Part shown: in pieces, positions 47,021-58,372 of the stretch
Layout: each line of letters begins with the position of its first letter
Position numbering within the stretch: the first letter of the stretch is position 1
From: Bombyx mori
Taxonomy: Eukaryota; Arthropoda; Insecta; Lepidoptera; Bombycidae
Reading direction: 5' to 3'
NCBI RefSeq assembly: GCF_030269925.1
Contig: NC_085119.1
Span: 16,279,001 to 16,343,000 of the forward strand
Length of the DNA: 64,000 bases
Program-made: the position numbers and the translations under genes
Notes under the pieces: model-generated
The model's database searches: none
Seen by the model: only the letters and a program-made list of their open reading frames with translations
What the model was told of the DNA's origin: nothing

Positions 47021-47390
47021 TTGGAACGAAGTTCCTTATGGAACGATGCGGAGGGGTACCCTAACCGGGAAAAAACGTCCGTAACGTAAGATTTTTATTA
47101 CTAATGCACACAGTGTACGACTTAACTTTGTAATAACGTACAAAAAATAACATATTTTTTTATCATTCATTGATCACGATCTCAGAGCGTTCGTTTGCGC
47201 AATACGCTAACTCTTATGCAAACAACCGTGAATGAAGTGTACCACAATAAGTTCGCACGTTACCGAATGACCGTGAGTTGTTGCGAAACCTCTAGTTTTA
47301 TTTTCTTTATACCTCGAATAGAACTAAAAATTAATATTTTTATAATAAAGAACTTCGTTCCTATCCGGTGTCCACGACATCACACATCTT
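47021..47390 (+). mobile_element. Repeated element with GGAACGAAGTTCC-type ends, copy B
   Basis: Left end TTGGAACGAAGTTCCTTATG, right end AAGAACTTCGTTCCTATCCG to CATCACACATC. This is the most complete copy. The left end is itself a palindrome (GGAACGAAGTTCC), and so is the right end, so each terminus can fold. Confidence 0.78.
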
Positions 47391-48045
47391 TTTAAAATGT
47401 ATTTTACGAATTGACATTTATTCTATGTAAATTTTATGGCAGGCAGCATATTTTAAGACGGACTGACTGTACGTAATTATTAACTTTTGTATCTATTCTT
47501 CAAGCCAGGCACATGATTACTTCGCGACAGATATAAATCACAATAAAAGCTAACATCAGTAAAGTAGGAGTAATCCTGTATAAAATAATTAGTTAATAAC
47601 GTGCTAATTGCCGCTGTATTTACACTGTATCCGTTTCCGGTTTATCGACCTGTGTAGCGAGGTCGTCGAACTTTACACTCAGGAATTTATGGGTATTTTA
47701 TTAATAGTTATTAACGGCAGTAGCTTTAGTCATTATTAAGTATTAGTGTTTGTAATTTATTAAGCTGTTTTGGCCCACATTGGTAGTAAACCAGGGTATT
47801 TTACATATTTTTATTTTTTCTTTGACGTTAAGAAAGCACTGATGCTCACGAACGCTACATTCCGAGTTTTATTAGCATTTTGAGAGCAACGAAGATTATT
47901 TTTACCTTCCCAATCAAAACGCATTAGACGCTGAAATGGGGAGTCCATCAACACACTTCAAGAGCACGTGCTCAAAAACTATTCACTCCACAAACAAGTG
48001 GCGTCAACGTACCGAACCAATGAAAACAATAAAACTCAATTTTTT
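47391..48045. other. Non-coding stretch
   Basis: No gene or recognised repeat seen. Confidence 0.5.
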
Positions 48046-48452
48046 ATTTGACAACGTCTTATAATTCCATGGAGCCGGCTGCACGCACGAAAAAACTCAT
48101 GACTCATTGAGGCGTTCCATTTAAGGCTTGAAGTGCAAGCGAGAGCGCGCAACGAGCGACAAAGAGGCACAATTGGCCTCTGCGTTCGGCAGCGTTCGAC
48201 ATTTGTCTCTCTCCTACTTGAGTGAACGATGCATCCGCGTGGACAGCTGCTATACAATAATACATTTATATGTTTTCGTCAAGTATGAAGTTCAGTGAAA
48301 AGTGAATGTGGTGTCAATTGTCCATACAAAATATTTATCATCAATTAAAATTTTCTTTTCAAAAATTAAACCATTCCATCAGGATTTTCTTATGACGTTG
48401 TCACGTTCATTTATTATCGTCAGTAAACCGACTTTACAGACAACTGATTTTT
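48046..48452. repeat. Left arm of a ~410-bp inverted repeat
   Basis: TATTTGACAACGTCTTATAA to CAGACAACTGATTTTTTTT is the reverse complement of 49010-49432, about 90% identical by eye. Distinct landmarks are GGAGCCGGCTGCACGCACGA and GTGAATGTGGTGTCAATTGT. Relative to the right arm it lacks about 30 bases after ACTCATGACTC. Confidence 0.88.
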
Positions 48453-48779
48453 TTTTAAGCGCGTCAGCATTAAAACTTCGATATAAGACGATGAACGCAC
48501 AAATGGCGCAGCGATATATTAAGTTAAATTGGAAAAAAGTATACGGCCGCGAATCTCGCTAGGCAGAGCGTAATGGCCCGTGTGAAATTTACTGTTGCGC
48601 TCTTTGGCTCGGAGTGCAGGAGTTCGTGCCCGGAATTTGAATCTCTTTCGACTGTAAACGAATGTTGTTCCTTTGAGCCTTATTAATTGAATACCCTTTC
48701 CACGTAAGCTCGGCTGTTGGCACAGTAAAGTTCATTGCTGACTTGGCGACGGTCAAGCATCATCACAAACTATAAGCTT
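48453..48779. other. Unique spacer between the inverted arms
   Basis: About 330 bp of moderate GC content with no frame or repeat recognised. It looks like host sequence rather than element core. Confidence 0.4.
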
Positions 48780-49003
48780 TACTGGTGGTATGACCTCTTG
48801 TGAGTCCGCACGGGTAGGTAACACTACCCTGGCTATTTCTGCCGTAAAGCAGTAATGCGTTTCGCTTTGAAGGGTGGGGCAGCCTTTGTTACTATACTGA
48901 GACTCTAGAACTTATATCTCAAGGTGGGTGGCGCATTTACGTTATAGAAGTCTATGGGCTCCAGTGGGCTGTGAGCTCGTCCACTCATCTAAGCAATAAA
49001 AGA
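48780..49003 (+). repeat. BMC1/Bm1-type repeat in the inverted-repeat spacer
   Basis: ACTGGTGGTATGACCTCTTG to CATCTAAGCAATAAAAGAAA, with a short deletion after GGCTCCAGT. Confidence 0.9.
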
Positions 49004-49009
49004 AAAATC

Positions 49010-49432
49010 GGTTGTCTGTAAAGTCGGTTTACTGACGATAGTAGAACGTGACAACGTCATAAGAAAATACTGATGGAATGGTTTCATTTTTCAAAAGAAA
49101 ATTTTAATTTTATTTGTTTAATAGATATTTTGTATGGACAATTGACACCACATTCACTTTTCACTGAACTTCATACTTGACGAAAACATATAAATATATT
49201 ATTGTATAGCAGCTGTCCACGCGGATGCATCGCTCACTCAAGTAGGAGAGAGACAGATGTCGAACGCTGCCGAACGCGGAGGCCGATCGTGCCTCTTTGT
49301 CGTTCGTTGCGCGCTTTCGCTTGCACTTCAAGCCTTAAATGGAACGCCTCAGAGCGAGGTAACGCCGCACGAGACATGTTTTTTCGTGCGTGCAGCCGGC
49401 TCCATCGAATTATAAGACGTTGTCGCGTCAAA
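49010..49432. repeat. Right arm of the ~410-bp inverted repeat
   Basis: TCGGTTGTCTGTAAAGTCGG to ATAAGACGTTGTCGCGTC. The mirror of 48046-48452. Open frames found here on both strands (49202-49522 and 49234-49527) only reflect its higher GC content. Confidence 0.88.
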
Positions 49433-50412
49433 ATGGTGCGCTGGCTCCGAAAGGGCGGTAGGAACGGTCGTAGGAAAGAAATAAACACACTGCGCGTGAT
49501 AATTGCTTCAATTTGCGATTGACGCAACGCGGAGAGTAGCTGATGACGTCACACCTACGCTTGAGGGTGTTTAAGCACAACGATTTCCATTGAAAATTTT
49601 CAAAAAAAAAAACAATCGAATATAAGCATGGACTCCGATTTTTTTTGTATTCATAGCTTCACTGAGTATTTAACATCGCTCACAAATTTTAATAGTAGAC
49701 AAATTCAATCGAACAAAAAATTTCGTTAAGTCGATTTTAAATCTAAATCACTACTAGCTTTTAAGAAATTGAATATCTTTAAAGCAAGCATTGAATATAT
49801 TTCACTTGAAGATTCCAAATTTATTCTACGTGTTTATTTATTTGATTGAATGAAATCGTTAATTCGAAATAAATAAGAAAAATATCGGTTAGTCTAAACG
49901 TCTTTCGAACGGTCCTTGCCACAATTAACGTCGGTTTCAAGTTTTCTTTGGAGTGGGAAGTAATTGCTATACAATTCAGTTGTGCTATCTGACGCTCGAC
50001 TATTAATACTTCTCTTTGATACGATAAGGTTTATTTTTCTATTGAAAACTAATAGGAAAATAGTCCTTACGTTCAAAAACAATAACGATCATTGTTGTCT
50101 GCCCAATAAATCGGAAAAATACCTGATAAGTTCTGTGTCTGGAACTGGTGCTGCGATAAAAATACGAAATGAAATTCTAGTACGTTCTGTCAAAAGGGTT
50201 TGAAAATAAATTTAATAGCTCAATTTGGAAGCAATAAATCTTTGTTTGATTTTTTGTGATTTCATAAGTTTTTATTATAATGTATTGTAATAAACAGAAA
50301 ATAATTTTGGGTTTTTAAAAATAATTTATTGGTCGGCTGGCCTTATTAGACAGATAGTAATATTAAGAGGGTTCGGACAGAGCTTTTGCACACTACGACG
50401 GCTAACGAGATT
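49433..50412. other. AT-rich non-coding stretch
   Basis: No gene or recognised repeat seen. GATGACGTCAC at 49542-49552 holds a perfect CRE-like TGACGTCA. Confidence 0.45.
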
Positions 50413-50509
50413 TTACTGGTGGTAGGACCTCTTGTGCTGGTTCACGGTAGAAATAGACGGGGTGATAGTACCTACCCGTGCGGACTCACGAGATGTTCTA
50501 CCACCAGTA
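50413..50509. repeat. Fold-back of two BMC1/Bm1-type ends
   Basis: ACTGGTGGTAGGACCTCTTG (plus) runs directly into TTCACGGTAGAAATAGACGG to GTTCTACCACCAGTA (minus). The two sense-5' ends of the family therefore face outward as an inverted pair with the centre deleted. Confidence 0.85.
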
Positions 50510-50998
50510 AAATGATGCAGAATTAGTTCTACCACTATTAGCACTAGTATTTTCTTCCTATTTCGCTAATCGTACAGATTATTCTCGCACATCGAATAGT
50601 CTCGTTGTCGAAAAAAGTACCTTTGGTTAATGTACCTTCATGTTTGATGACGCTTTAGTCCTTTTGCTGAACATTAATATAAATATAATTTAAGAATGAC
50701 GAATTCTGTGCCATTGAAACCGCTTTCGAAGCCCAGTTCATTATAAAGATCAAATTAAGACATTTGAATAATGAAAATTTAAATCCCTGAATATTAAAAT
50801 TTTAATATCGAAGCGTTTTGATTCGCCGTGACCTTCCAGTGCTCAAATTACTTGGCGGCGTTATTACGGTCGAGTTTCCAGTTTCATTTAATTATTTTAG
50901 GTACTCAACTGAACAGAATTATTAGAATGTGTCTCAGTTGCTTTATTAAGTACGTTTAAATATTAAAAGTAATTATGCTGCCTTCAAATTTTATTATT
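50510..50998. other. AT-rich non-coding stretch
   Basis: No gene or recognised repeat seen. Confidence 0.5.
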
Positions 50999-51107
50999 GA
51001 GACTTAGAACTCATGTTTCAAGCTGGGTGGGGGTCACTTATGTCTCTCGGCTCCAGTAATCACTTAAGAGCAAAAAAGCCGTTTACCTGTTAAAACAATA
51101 AAAAAAT
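50999..51107 (+). repeat. BMC1/Bm1-type repeat, worn 3' part
   Basis: GAGACTTAGAACTCATGTTT to GTTAAAACAATAAAAAAATG. Strongly diverged, with deletions. Confidence 0.7.
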
Positions 51108-51768
51108 GGCTCACGATGCTTTGTGCAAAAAAAGCATGGTGCCTATACGACGCTTAGAACCCAAGTATAATCACATCACTCAATACGATTTTCCCGACCA
51201 TGACTTGAAGCGTGAGTTCCACAATGAGGGACATTGTGTATGTCTTAATTAATATAATAATTTAATTATAATTAATATTATATAATTAATTAATATATAA
51301 TAATTTTCTTATATTTTCATCCTTAAATCAAATTTATCTTGTAATAGAGAATGCTGTGCATAAGGAAGACCCTCTCACTATTTTTTCGCCCCTACTCTTC
51401 CTAAATTGTATCTTTTCTCTCTAGCCGTAACGAATCTATCGCCAGTTAAATTTTATAGTCGACGCGCCTAAAGAAGTTTCGCTTCAAAAATTATATAAAT
51501 GGTTACGACATCTCGCACGGGAACGTTGTCTATTTCTGTCGGCAGTCACGTGTTCCGATTTTACCGGTGAGAGTAGAGCCGTTATATAATACAATTATGA
51601 CTTCGACCTGAAACCTCAAAATGGGTGGAGATATTCACGTGACAGTGTCTAAGCACCACGCAGATTTAGTACCACGCGGACCAGGAATACGTTCACTTGC
51701 TTACGCAATTAAAGTATTTAATATAAAGCTATTTTTCGAACAAGGTGTCCTAAAAGATTTGATTGGAC
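51108..51768. other. AT-rich non-coding stretch with TAAT palindromes
   Basis: At 51240-51305 overlapping TTAATTAA/ATAATTAT palindromes occur. No gene recognised. Confidence 0.45.
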
Positions 51769-52072
51769 TGTTTTTTTTATTTCCTACCTATGCTGATAGC
51801 TTTGAGAGGCTATTTCAGCTTCACCTTAACGTGTAGGTGAGCTCACGGGGCTCAAACCGCAAGTGTTGCTAACACTGGCCCTAGCAAGAGCAGTGCTTCG
51901 CGGAATCTACCATCGGATCGGAAACGCGATCCACTGAGAAGATCTGGTGAGAAACTCAGTGGGCTGTGTCTATGGGTTAATTTACTCGTCGAGCCCTTCG
52001 TCGCAAGCGAAGGGTTCGGCGAGGACGGCGACCGGTGCTTGCGGTACCTAAAAGCACCGTTAATGGATCGGT
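51769..52072 (-). pseudogene. LINE family 3: last codons and 3' tail
   Basis: On the minus strand the first codons read DPLTVLLGTASTG and RLRRRARRVN plus a stop, the same C-terminus as the element at 29255, then the untranslated part and A tail (T run at 51771-51779). Confidence 0.9.
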
Positions 52073-52531
52073 TTGGATTGTGTGAAAGAAGATATACATG
52101 TGAGTGCAAAAATGATGTATGATAAGTCTGAATGGAAAAAGAGGGCACGCTACGCCGATTTCAATTAATGTGGGATAAAGACAACAAGAAGAAAAGTTAG
52201 TCTTGGAAATTATTGTTGTTCTATCAGCACAACTTGACATTAGTTTTTCGAATCAATTTTGAAAGTATCTAATCTTAAATGATTTCTAGGGCACGTATAG
52301 AGTATTTACCGATGCCCTCGCCAGCTTTGAGACATGAGATCAAATTCTCAATTGCATTAGTATAAAAGCTTTTGTCTGCAGACTTAGAAATCATGAAGGT
52401 TTACAGGCTAAGCTAGACAATCTATGTTAAGATCATTACTTGTGTCAGTCACATCACAATTGAGTTTTCGAACAAAATATCGTTTTTCAATCGAATGAGT
52501 AAAGAGGGATGGAAACTTGTGAAATATTGTA
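52073..52531. other. Non-coding stretch
   Basis: No gene or recognised repeat seen. Confidence 0.5.
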
Positions 52532-52780
52532 AACTTTTTTTTTTATTGCTTAGATGGATGGACGAGCTCACAGCCCACCTGGTGTTAAGTGGTTACTGGA
52601 GCCCATAGACATCTACAATGTAAATGCGCCACCCACCTCGAGATATAAGTTCTAAGGTCTCAGTATAGTTACAACGGCTACCCCACCCTTCGAACCGAAA
52701 CGCATTACTGCTTCACGGCGGAAATAGGCGGGGTGGTGGTACCTACCCGTGCGGACTCCCAAGAGGTCGTACCACCAGTG
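52532..52780 (-). repeat. BMC1/Bm1-type interspersed repeat
   Basis: Near-consensus copy: AGATGGATGGACGAGCTCAC to GAGGTCGTACCACCAGTG. Confidence 0.92.
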
Positions 52781-53564
52781 ATAAAAACTTTTTAAATGAG
52801 ACGAGTATATACATAGAAGCACGCGGGAAGAGACCGGCGATCGTTCAATAAATATTTCCCTTTTTTTTTGCTTAAATAAACACATTTCGAGATGGCACTT
52901 CTCTAAACAGCGAGTTCGCTAGATTTTTGTTTTCACTTTTATATTTATTCCTCACGAAACTGTCTCCGAACTCATCTGAATTTCATTTCTATCAATTTGT
53001 ATCCATTTGTAATTCGTGAAAGTACGGACAGTTTTTTTTTTCTGTATATTTAGGCAATCTACCGAATGATTTTTAAAGGTTGCGACGCGACAACGATTTT
53101 TTTAATCGGACGTCAAAAATAATCCTTCTATTCTAGATTAGGAGAAACCGAAGGAGCTCTTGTACTTATTTCGTGATTCTAGAAGCATGGATAGATTACA
53201 ACATAAAAGCCCCTGCCCATGTCGGCACATAATGACTCTATTAATCACTGGCTCATTAGGCAGTTGGCATGGCTACGGTGGCCATATGTAAGTCCCAATC
53301 TCAGATCGTCTCTTAGGCTAGTATTGTCGGAAACACGGGGCACAATACAAGCACGTCCGGATACCGTAAGAAATATTTTTGGTATACGGGCATTTGGATC
53401 GGGAGCTGTAGTAGTACTGTAGTAGTAATCGCAGTAGTCACTAGTCGCTAAACCAAAGCAACAAGCAGTTACCAGATAAATATCTACAGTGCCTCATCTG
53501 CCTACAGTCTCAAAAACAAATATGAGACTTGTTTTATTCTGAGCTGTCAAAATCGTCAGTTTAC
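52781..53564. other. Non-coding stretch
   Basis: No gene or recognised repeat seen. A short frame at 53219-53422 has no family features. Confidence 0.5.
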
Positions 53565-53760
53565 AACACAACCCACTGAGTTTCTCGCAGGATCTTCTCA
53601 GTGGGTCGCGATTCCCATCGGGTAGTAGGTCCAGCGAAGCCCTGCTCTTACTAGGGCTAGTGTTAGCAACTCTCTCAGGCTGAGCCCGTGAGCTCACCTA
53701 CCGGTCAGCCTGTAGTTGGAATAGCCCCTTAGACCACCAACGATTAGGCAGGAAAAAATA
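53565..53760 (+). repeat. LINE family 3 tail, diverged
   Basis: ACAACCCACTGAGTTTCTCG to AACGATTAGGCAGGAAAAAA. A 3' untranslated part only, with several substitutions. Confidence 0.85.
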
Positions 53761-53996
53761 AATCGTTAGTCGCAAATCGTATCGTACTGTGTAAACAATC
53801 ATTACATTCCAAAATATTCATCAGGAAATAAATAAAAAACCAGAAGAAAAGTTTTTGTATCGAGAAACTCATTTGAGTTTATTTGGCACTCCGCCGGAGC
53901 TTTCGTAGCTTTTAGAGTTCCTTGAATTAATATACCTCGATTTCAAGACAAATACAAAAATACCTCAGTGAGTTGATTTATTATTTATTGTTTAAC

Positions 53997-54283
53997 GGCC
54001 GTCTGGTGTAGTGGTAAGTGACATGGTCACTACACAAGGGGGTCGCGGGTTCGAATCCCGCCAAGGGAAGATATTTGTATGATAAATATAAATGTCTTTT
54101 CTAGGGTTATGGATGTCTATTAAATATATTTTGTATGTGTATAATAAAAATCTTACATTTATATCCGTTATCTGGTACCTGTAACACAAGTTCTTTATGA
54201 ACTTATCACGGGACCAGTTAACGTGGCGTGATTGTTAGTAAAGATTTATTTATTTATTTATTTAATTTATTTATTTACAAAAA
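53997..54283 (+). repeat. Complete tRNA-headed SINE with A and B boxes
   Basis: The head (53997-54067) folds like a tRNA. The A box TGGTGTAGTGG is at 54004-54014 and a perfect B box GGTTCGAATCC at 54048-54058. The body, TATGATAAATATAAATGTCT to CGTGATTGTTAGTAAAGATT, ends in (TTTA)n. The body also occurs alone at 41911-42105. It should be transcribable by RNA polymerase III if not silenced. Confidence 0.9.
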
Positions 54284-54982
54284 TATGGTTTGTGGCATAA
54301 TAAATAATGGAAAAATGGCATAATGGCTAAACACTTGGTTTAGCATATCGCAACCTTGCCCGGGTAGATACCACAATTTCTGTTACAACCCAATCATGCG
54401 TTTTGATGGATTTTAACAGATGGTTTATCAATTTTATATCTCCATGGCTGTCTTACATATTGTATCTACGAGACAATTCTTTATTTATTCAATACAGAAC
54501 TAATTTTAGTATTTATGTCATCGGTGTCAAAGTTCGAACTAAATAAAACCTTTTTTTTTTAAAACAGAATCGTATTTTTCTGGTTTATTACAAATAAAAA
54601 GGGAACATATAAATAAAACTCGACTACTGAATTGTATATGTGATGTGTAGTCTTTATGCTTGCAACAACAAAGTTGATATTCCAATAACGTTTACATTGT
54701 ACACTTTATGAGATAAGTTCACTTTGTCTACAGTCTACTTCAGTTTTACGGTCTTTCATCTGTGCGCCACGACGTTCTACTGATGTTAAGTATTATTATC
54801 TACAAATGATTTAGTTTTACGTTAAATATACGTTTAATTTTAGCTACAGACGGACTCACTGTGCGTTTACTCCCTTACTTAACAACGTGAGCGCTTGTCT
54901 CATTTTGAGGTAATGGCTGGAAATTTTGTGTGACGTTCTTCCACCAAGCGATTGATACTGTAGACCAACGATCCTAAGTGCT

Positions 54983-54986
<4 letters not shown>
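54284..54986. other. AT-rich stretch with half of an old repeat at its end
   Basis: No gene seen. CTTCCACCAAGCGATTGATA near 54940 matches the old repeat at 44860-45070. The second half of this copy continues at 56338, beyond the inserted LINE. Confidence 0.5.
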
Positions 54987-55057
<71 letters not shown>

Positions 55058-56337
55058 ATTGAAAGATTACTGGTGGCCCGGAGGCCTTTCCAGTTTCACC
55101 AGGACAGGTGGGCGAGCAAAGGCTCAGCCAGGAGGGGTGGGATTTGCTAACAGCTGCCCGAGCGCCTCCGAAGGAGACCTAACAACTCAAGAGTAGCTGC
55201 TTCGCGAATGAATCTACTACCGGATCGGAATCGCGACCCGCTGAGAAGATCCGGCGAGAAACTCAGCGAGCTGATTCATGGGTTAGGTTGCACGGCGAAC
55301 TCTTTGTCGAGTTCGACGAGTACGGTTACCGAGGTCCCTAAGCCTGCTCCTAGAGCTGAAGGCGTCTAGTGCAAAGGTTATTGGATCTGATGGATCCGTA
55401 AGGACGTGTCTAGGGCGTCGACGGTGACTGGCTCCTGCATGATCAGGATTCGGGGAGTAGTCAGCGGCGGCTACGATAAGGCGATTATCATGACGCATAG
55501 CCTTATCGAAGTACCGTTCCGACGCTGACTTCATGTATTTCTGTATAGATTCGAGGCCCAGGTCGTCGTGTAGGTCAACGTTCCTCACGAACCACGGAGC
55601 TCCGACGGCTAACCTGCAAAAGCGGGATTGTAGAGATTGAAGGGTGTCTATGTGTGTGCGGGCCGCGTGAGCGAACACCACACTCGCGTAAGTCATGACG
55701 GGCCTTATGCAAGTTTTGTAAAGTGTCACCTTGTTCCGAAGGGACATTTTACTCCGCTTACAGATCATGGGGTAGAGTCTACCGAGAATAAACGCGGCAC
55801 GGTCACGGACTGATTTTATATGCGGAATATAAATGCGGCGGAATGTCATCGATGCATCCAGGGTAACGCCCAGGTACTTGACCTTCCTGGCCCAGGGTAT
55901 GGATTGACTAAAGAGAGTAATCGGGGGTGTGAGATTCCTCCTCCTAATACGGGAGGAAATCCGTGTGGAGCTTCCCCTCTGAAATAGCACCGCAGTACTT
56001 TTCGCTGGGTTGATGTCTATGCGCCATTTTCGGAACCACTGTCCTAGGGCTAGGGCTGCGCTCTGAAGCTTCTTCGCGATTAGGGACTTGTTTCTACTGG
56101 AATAGTAAACAGTCGTGTCGTCGGCGAATAAAGCTAAATGGGTCGGCGGCGACCGGGGAATATCGTTAACGAATAAGCTAAATAGGAGGGGTGAGAGGAC
56201 AGAGCCTTGCGGGACTCCAGCTGTGAGAGGTCGTGGGGAGGAGCGGGTTCCCTCGACTCGATATCGAAAAGAGCGGTTCGACAAGAAGTCCCGTATGATG
56301 AGCACGAGACTATCCGGCACACCCATGTTGAATAGTT
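54987..56337 (-). mobile_element. Young 5'-truncated LINE, family 3-related, with 68-nt A tail
   Basis: TAAGTGCTATCC lies on both sides (54975-54986 and 56338-56349), the target-site duplication. The tail is an unbroken run of 68 T on the plus strand (54987-55054). The 3' untranslated part is 228 bp. A tail this long and pure means a recent insertion. Confidence 0.94.
55283..56337 (-). pseudogene. Truncated but unbroken reverse transcriptase (about 350 codons)
   Basis: From the truncation point the frame is open to the natural stop: MGVPDSLVLIIRDFLSNRSF, then LTAGVPQGSVLSPLLFSLFV, FADDTTVYYS with the catalytic DD, KYLGVTLDASMTF, and SKMSLRNKVTLYKTCIRPVM. It lacks the endonuclease and the N-terminal part of the RT. 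It differs from the 29255 copy by a small in-frame insertion (RRIYIPHI) in the region after MTF, and in the C-terminal tail. Confidence 0.92.
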
Positions 56338-56504
56338 TAAGTGCTATCCTTCGGGGATGTGTAAACTATGTCTTTTAAATGTCGTTAGCGCGATTCAGGC
56401 ATCTGTCAATAATTATCTTCTATTCTATGATAGCTCTAGATTGTGATAAAGTAGTCTTGAAATGAAGGCATTAAATTCTACGTGATATGAAACGAATGCG
56501 GAAC

Positions 56505-56750
56505 TCTTTTTTTTATTGCTTAGTTGGCTGGACGATCTCACAGCCTATCTGGTGTTAAGTGGTTACTGGAGCCTATAGGCATCTACAACGTAAATGCGCC
56601 ATCCAACTTGAGATATAAGTTCTAAGGTCTCAGTATAGTTACAACGGCTGTCCCACCATTCAAACTGAAACGCATTACTGCTTCACGGCAGAGATAGGCA
56701 GGATGGTGGTATCTACCCATGCGGACTCACTAGAGGTCCTACCACCAGTA
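56505..56750 (-). repeat. BMC1/Bm1-type interspersed repeat
   Basis: AGTTGGCTGGACGATCTCAC to GAGGTCCTACCACCAGTA, with about 10% divergence by eye. Confidence 0.92.
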
Positions 56751-56908
56751 AAGAAGAAGTACTCAGAGCGTCTCTGCTAGTACCTTGTGCTTGTTTATTA
56801 AGAGTTTTGTGGCTCAAACGTACAGTCATACTGTAGCCGATCTTCATAGTGAACTGATATATACTAGTAGTTAAATCTTCGCTTGAGATCTGGTGTGATT
56901 TCTGTACT

Positions 56909-57158
56909 TTTTTTTTATTTTATTGCTTAGATGGGTGGACGAGCTCACAGCCCACCTGGTGTCAAGTGGTTACTGGAGCCCATAGACATCCACAACGTAA
57001 ATGCGCCACCCACCTTGAGATACAAGTTCTAAGGTCTTAAGTATAGTTACAACGGCTGCCCCACCCTTCAAACCGAAACGCATTACTGCTTCACGGCAGA
57101 AATAGGCAGGGTGGTGGTACCCACCTGCGCGGACTCACAAGAGGTCCTACCACCAGTA
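56909..57158 (-). repeat. BMC1/Bm1-type interspersed repeat, near consensus
   Basis: AGATGGGTGGACGAGCTCAC to GAGGTCCTACCACCAGTA, the cleanest copy in the window. Confidence 0.93.
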
Positions 57159-57506
57159 GACTTAAAAAGATCTCGGCCGGTCCAACCTACTATTCTAATA
57201 GTTTTCCCTTACAGTACCGAGTTGAAATAATTCAAATAGATGAACCTCGAATTACGAACTTAGTCTTTGTTTTTTATTATTCAAAGTCGATTTTAGCTTG
57301 TTGATTATTTTCATTGAAGACTCTTTTCGCATCGCACATATTTATTATAAAACATAGTTTTATATGTGTGAATTTGAAATTTTAATACAGCCATAATATG
57401 AGTGTCGGTGGTGATGTCGTAATCTTTAAATTGGAAATTGTAAAATTAAAACTGATATCCTTAAGCGATAGACGCAAATATCTTGACCTTTCCTTTTTAT
57501 ATAATA
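57159..57506. other. AT-rich non-coding stretch
   Basis: No gene or recognised repeat seen. Confidence 0.5.
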
Positions 57507-57797
57507 CTAGCTGACCCGGCAGACTTCGTAGTGCCTCATTCGATAAATAAAAGACCTAAACTTTTATATAGAATAAACTTAAAACAAACAAAAGGAATCC
57601 GTCCGACGGGGGACACGTCAAAGGGAAAACACAATTGTTATTTTTATTTAATTCCGAGAATTTTCATATTTTGATACCTTTTAAACCTTCTCTGGACTTC
57701 CACAAATAATTCAAGACCAAAATTAGCCAAATCGGTCAAGTCGTTTTCATGTTATGTCGTGACAACGGAAAACGGGTTTCATTTTTATATATATAGA
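57507..57797 (-). mobile_element. Non-autonomous Helitron-like element, family C
   Basis: On the minus strand it starts TCTATATATATAAAAATGAA and ends GCCGGGTCAGCTAG|T. A second copy is at 61679-61944 plus 63779-63788. TC and CTAG ends between A and T fit a Helitron. No coding. Confidence 0.8.
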
Positions 57798-57799
57798 TT

Positions 57800-58339
57800 T
57801 TAAACAATAATATAGATTGTCCTGAACTCTTGTCAAGAATCCAAATTTCTACCCCAAGTACCTACTTGGCCACGCTTAAGTGTCTACAAACTGTTCACTC
57901 TGCGTCGATATAAAACCAATCCAGGCCTTAATGCACCCTTGGCTCGAATGTGTAAGTTATATAGCGATCTCCATCGTATATTGGATCTGGACATATTTGC
58001 TCAAAACCTGTTTAGTTTTAAGAAAAAAATTAGAAACTATTTAGCTCCTAAACCATGTTAATTGTTCTCATGTTATTTGTTTTTATGTAGTTTATAGATG
58101 GATTTTTTCTGTTCAAGAATCTTTTTAAATTTTTTATCTGATTTCTTTTTGTTCCTTTAATTTTTTGTTTTTTCTTTCAGATTTAATTAATTTTATAATC
58201 ATTTGGTACTAGAACTAGATGTTAGCTGTGATTACCTATAATTAAGTGAGCACATGTCATGTTTTGATATTTTTGTACCCTATGTTTAAGCCAGTGTTTC
58301 ATTTGTTGGTGATCCATTAAATAAATAAATAAATAAAAC
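57800..58339 (+). pseudogene. Decayed LINE C-terminus and 3' tail
   Basis: NNIDCPELLSRIQISTPSTY is followed by LKCLQTVHSASI and a stop, then in another frame MCKLYSDLHRILDLDIFAQN and LFSFKKKIRNYLAPKPC with a stop. IDCPELL--I and F---I--YL are C-terminal motifs of Jockey/CR1-like LINEs. It ends in (AAAT)n at 58320-58337. Confidence 0.82.
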
Positions 58340-58372
58340 CTTCAACGGGAGTTTAGAACGTAGTTTTAATCT

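Noticed and set aside
49202..49527. Arg-rich frames on both strands
   Set aside because: They lie in the right arm of the inverted repeat and partly recur in the left arm; no coding evidence.
53997..54067. tRNA gene
   Set aside because: The head folds like a tRNA with good A and B boxes, but it continues into a repeat body found elsewhere (41911) and a TTTA tail, so it is a SINE head, not a working tRNA gene.
54987..55054. Long T run as a transcription terminator
   Set aside because: It is the complement of the LINE's A tail, shown by the target-site duplication on both sides.
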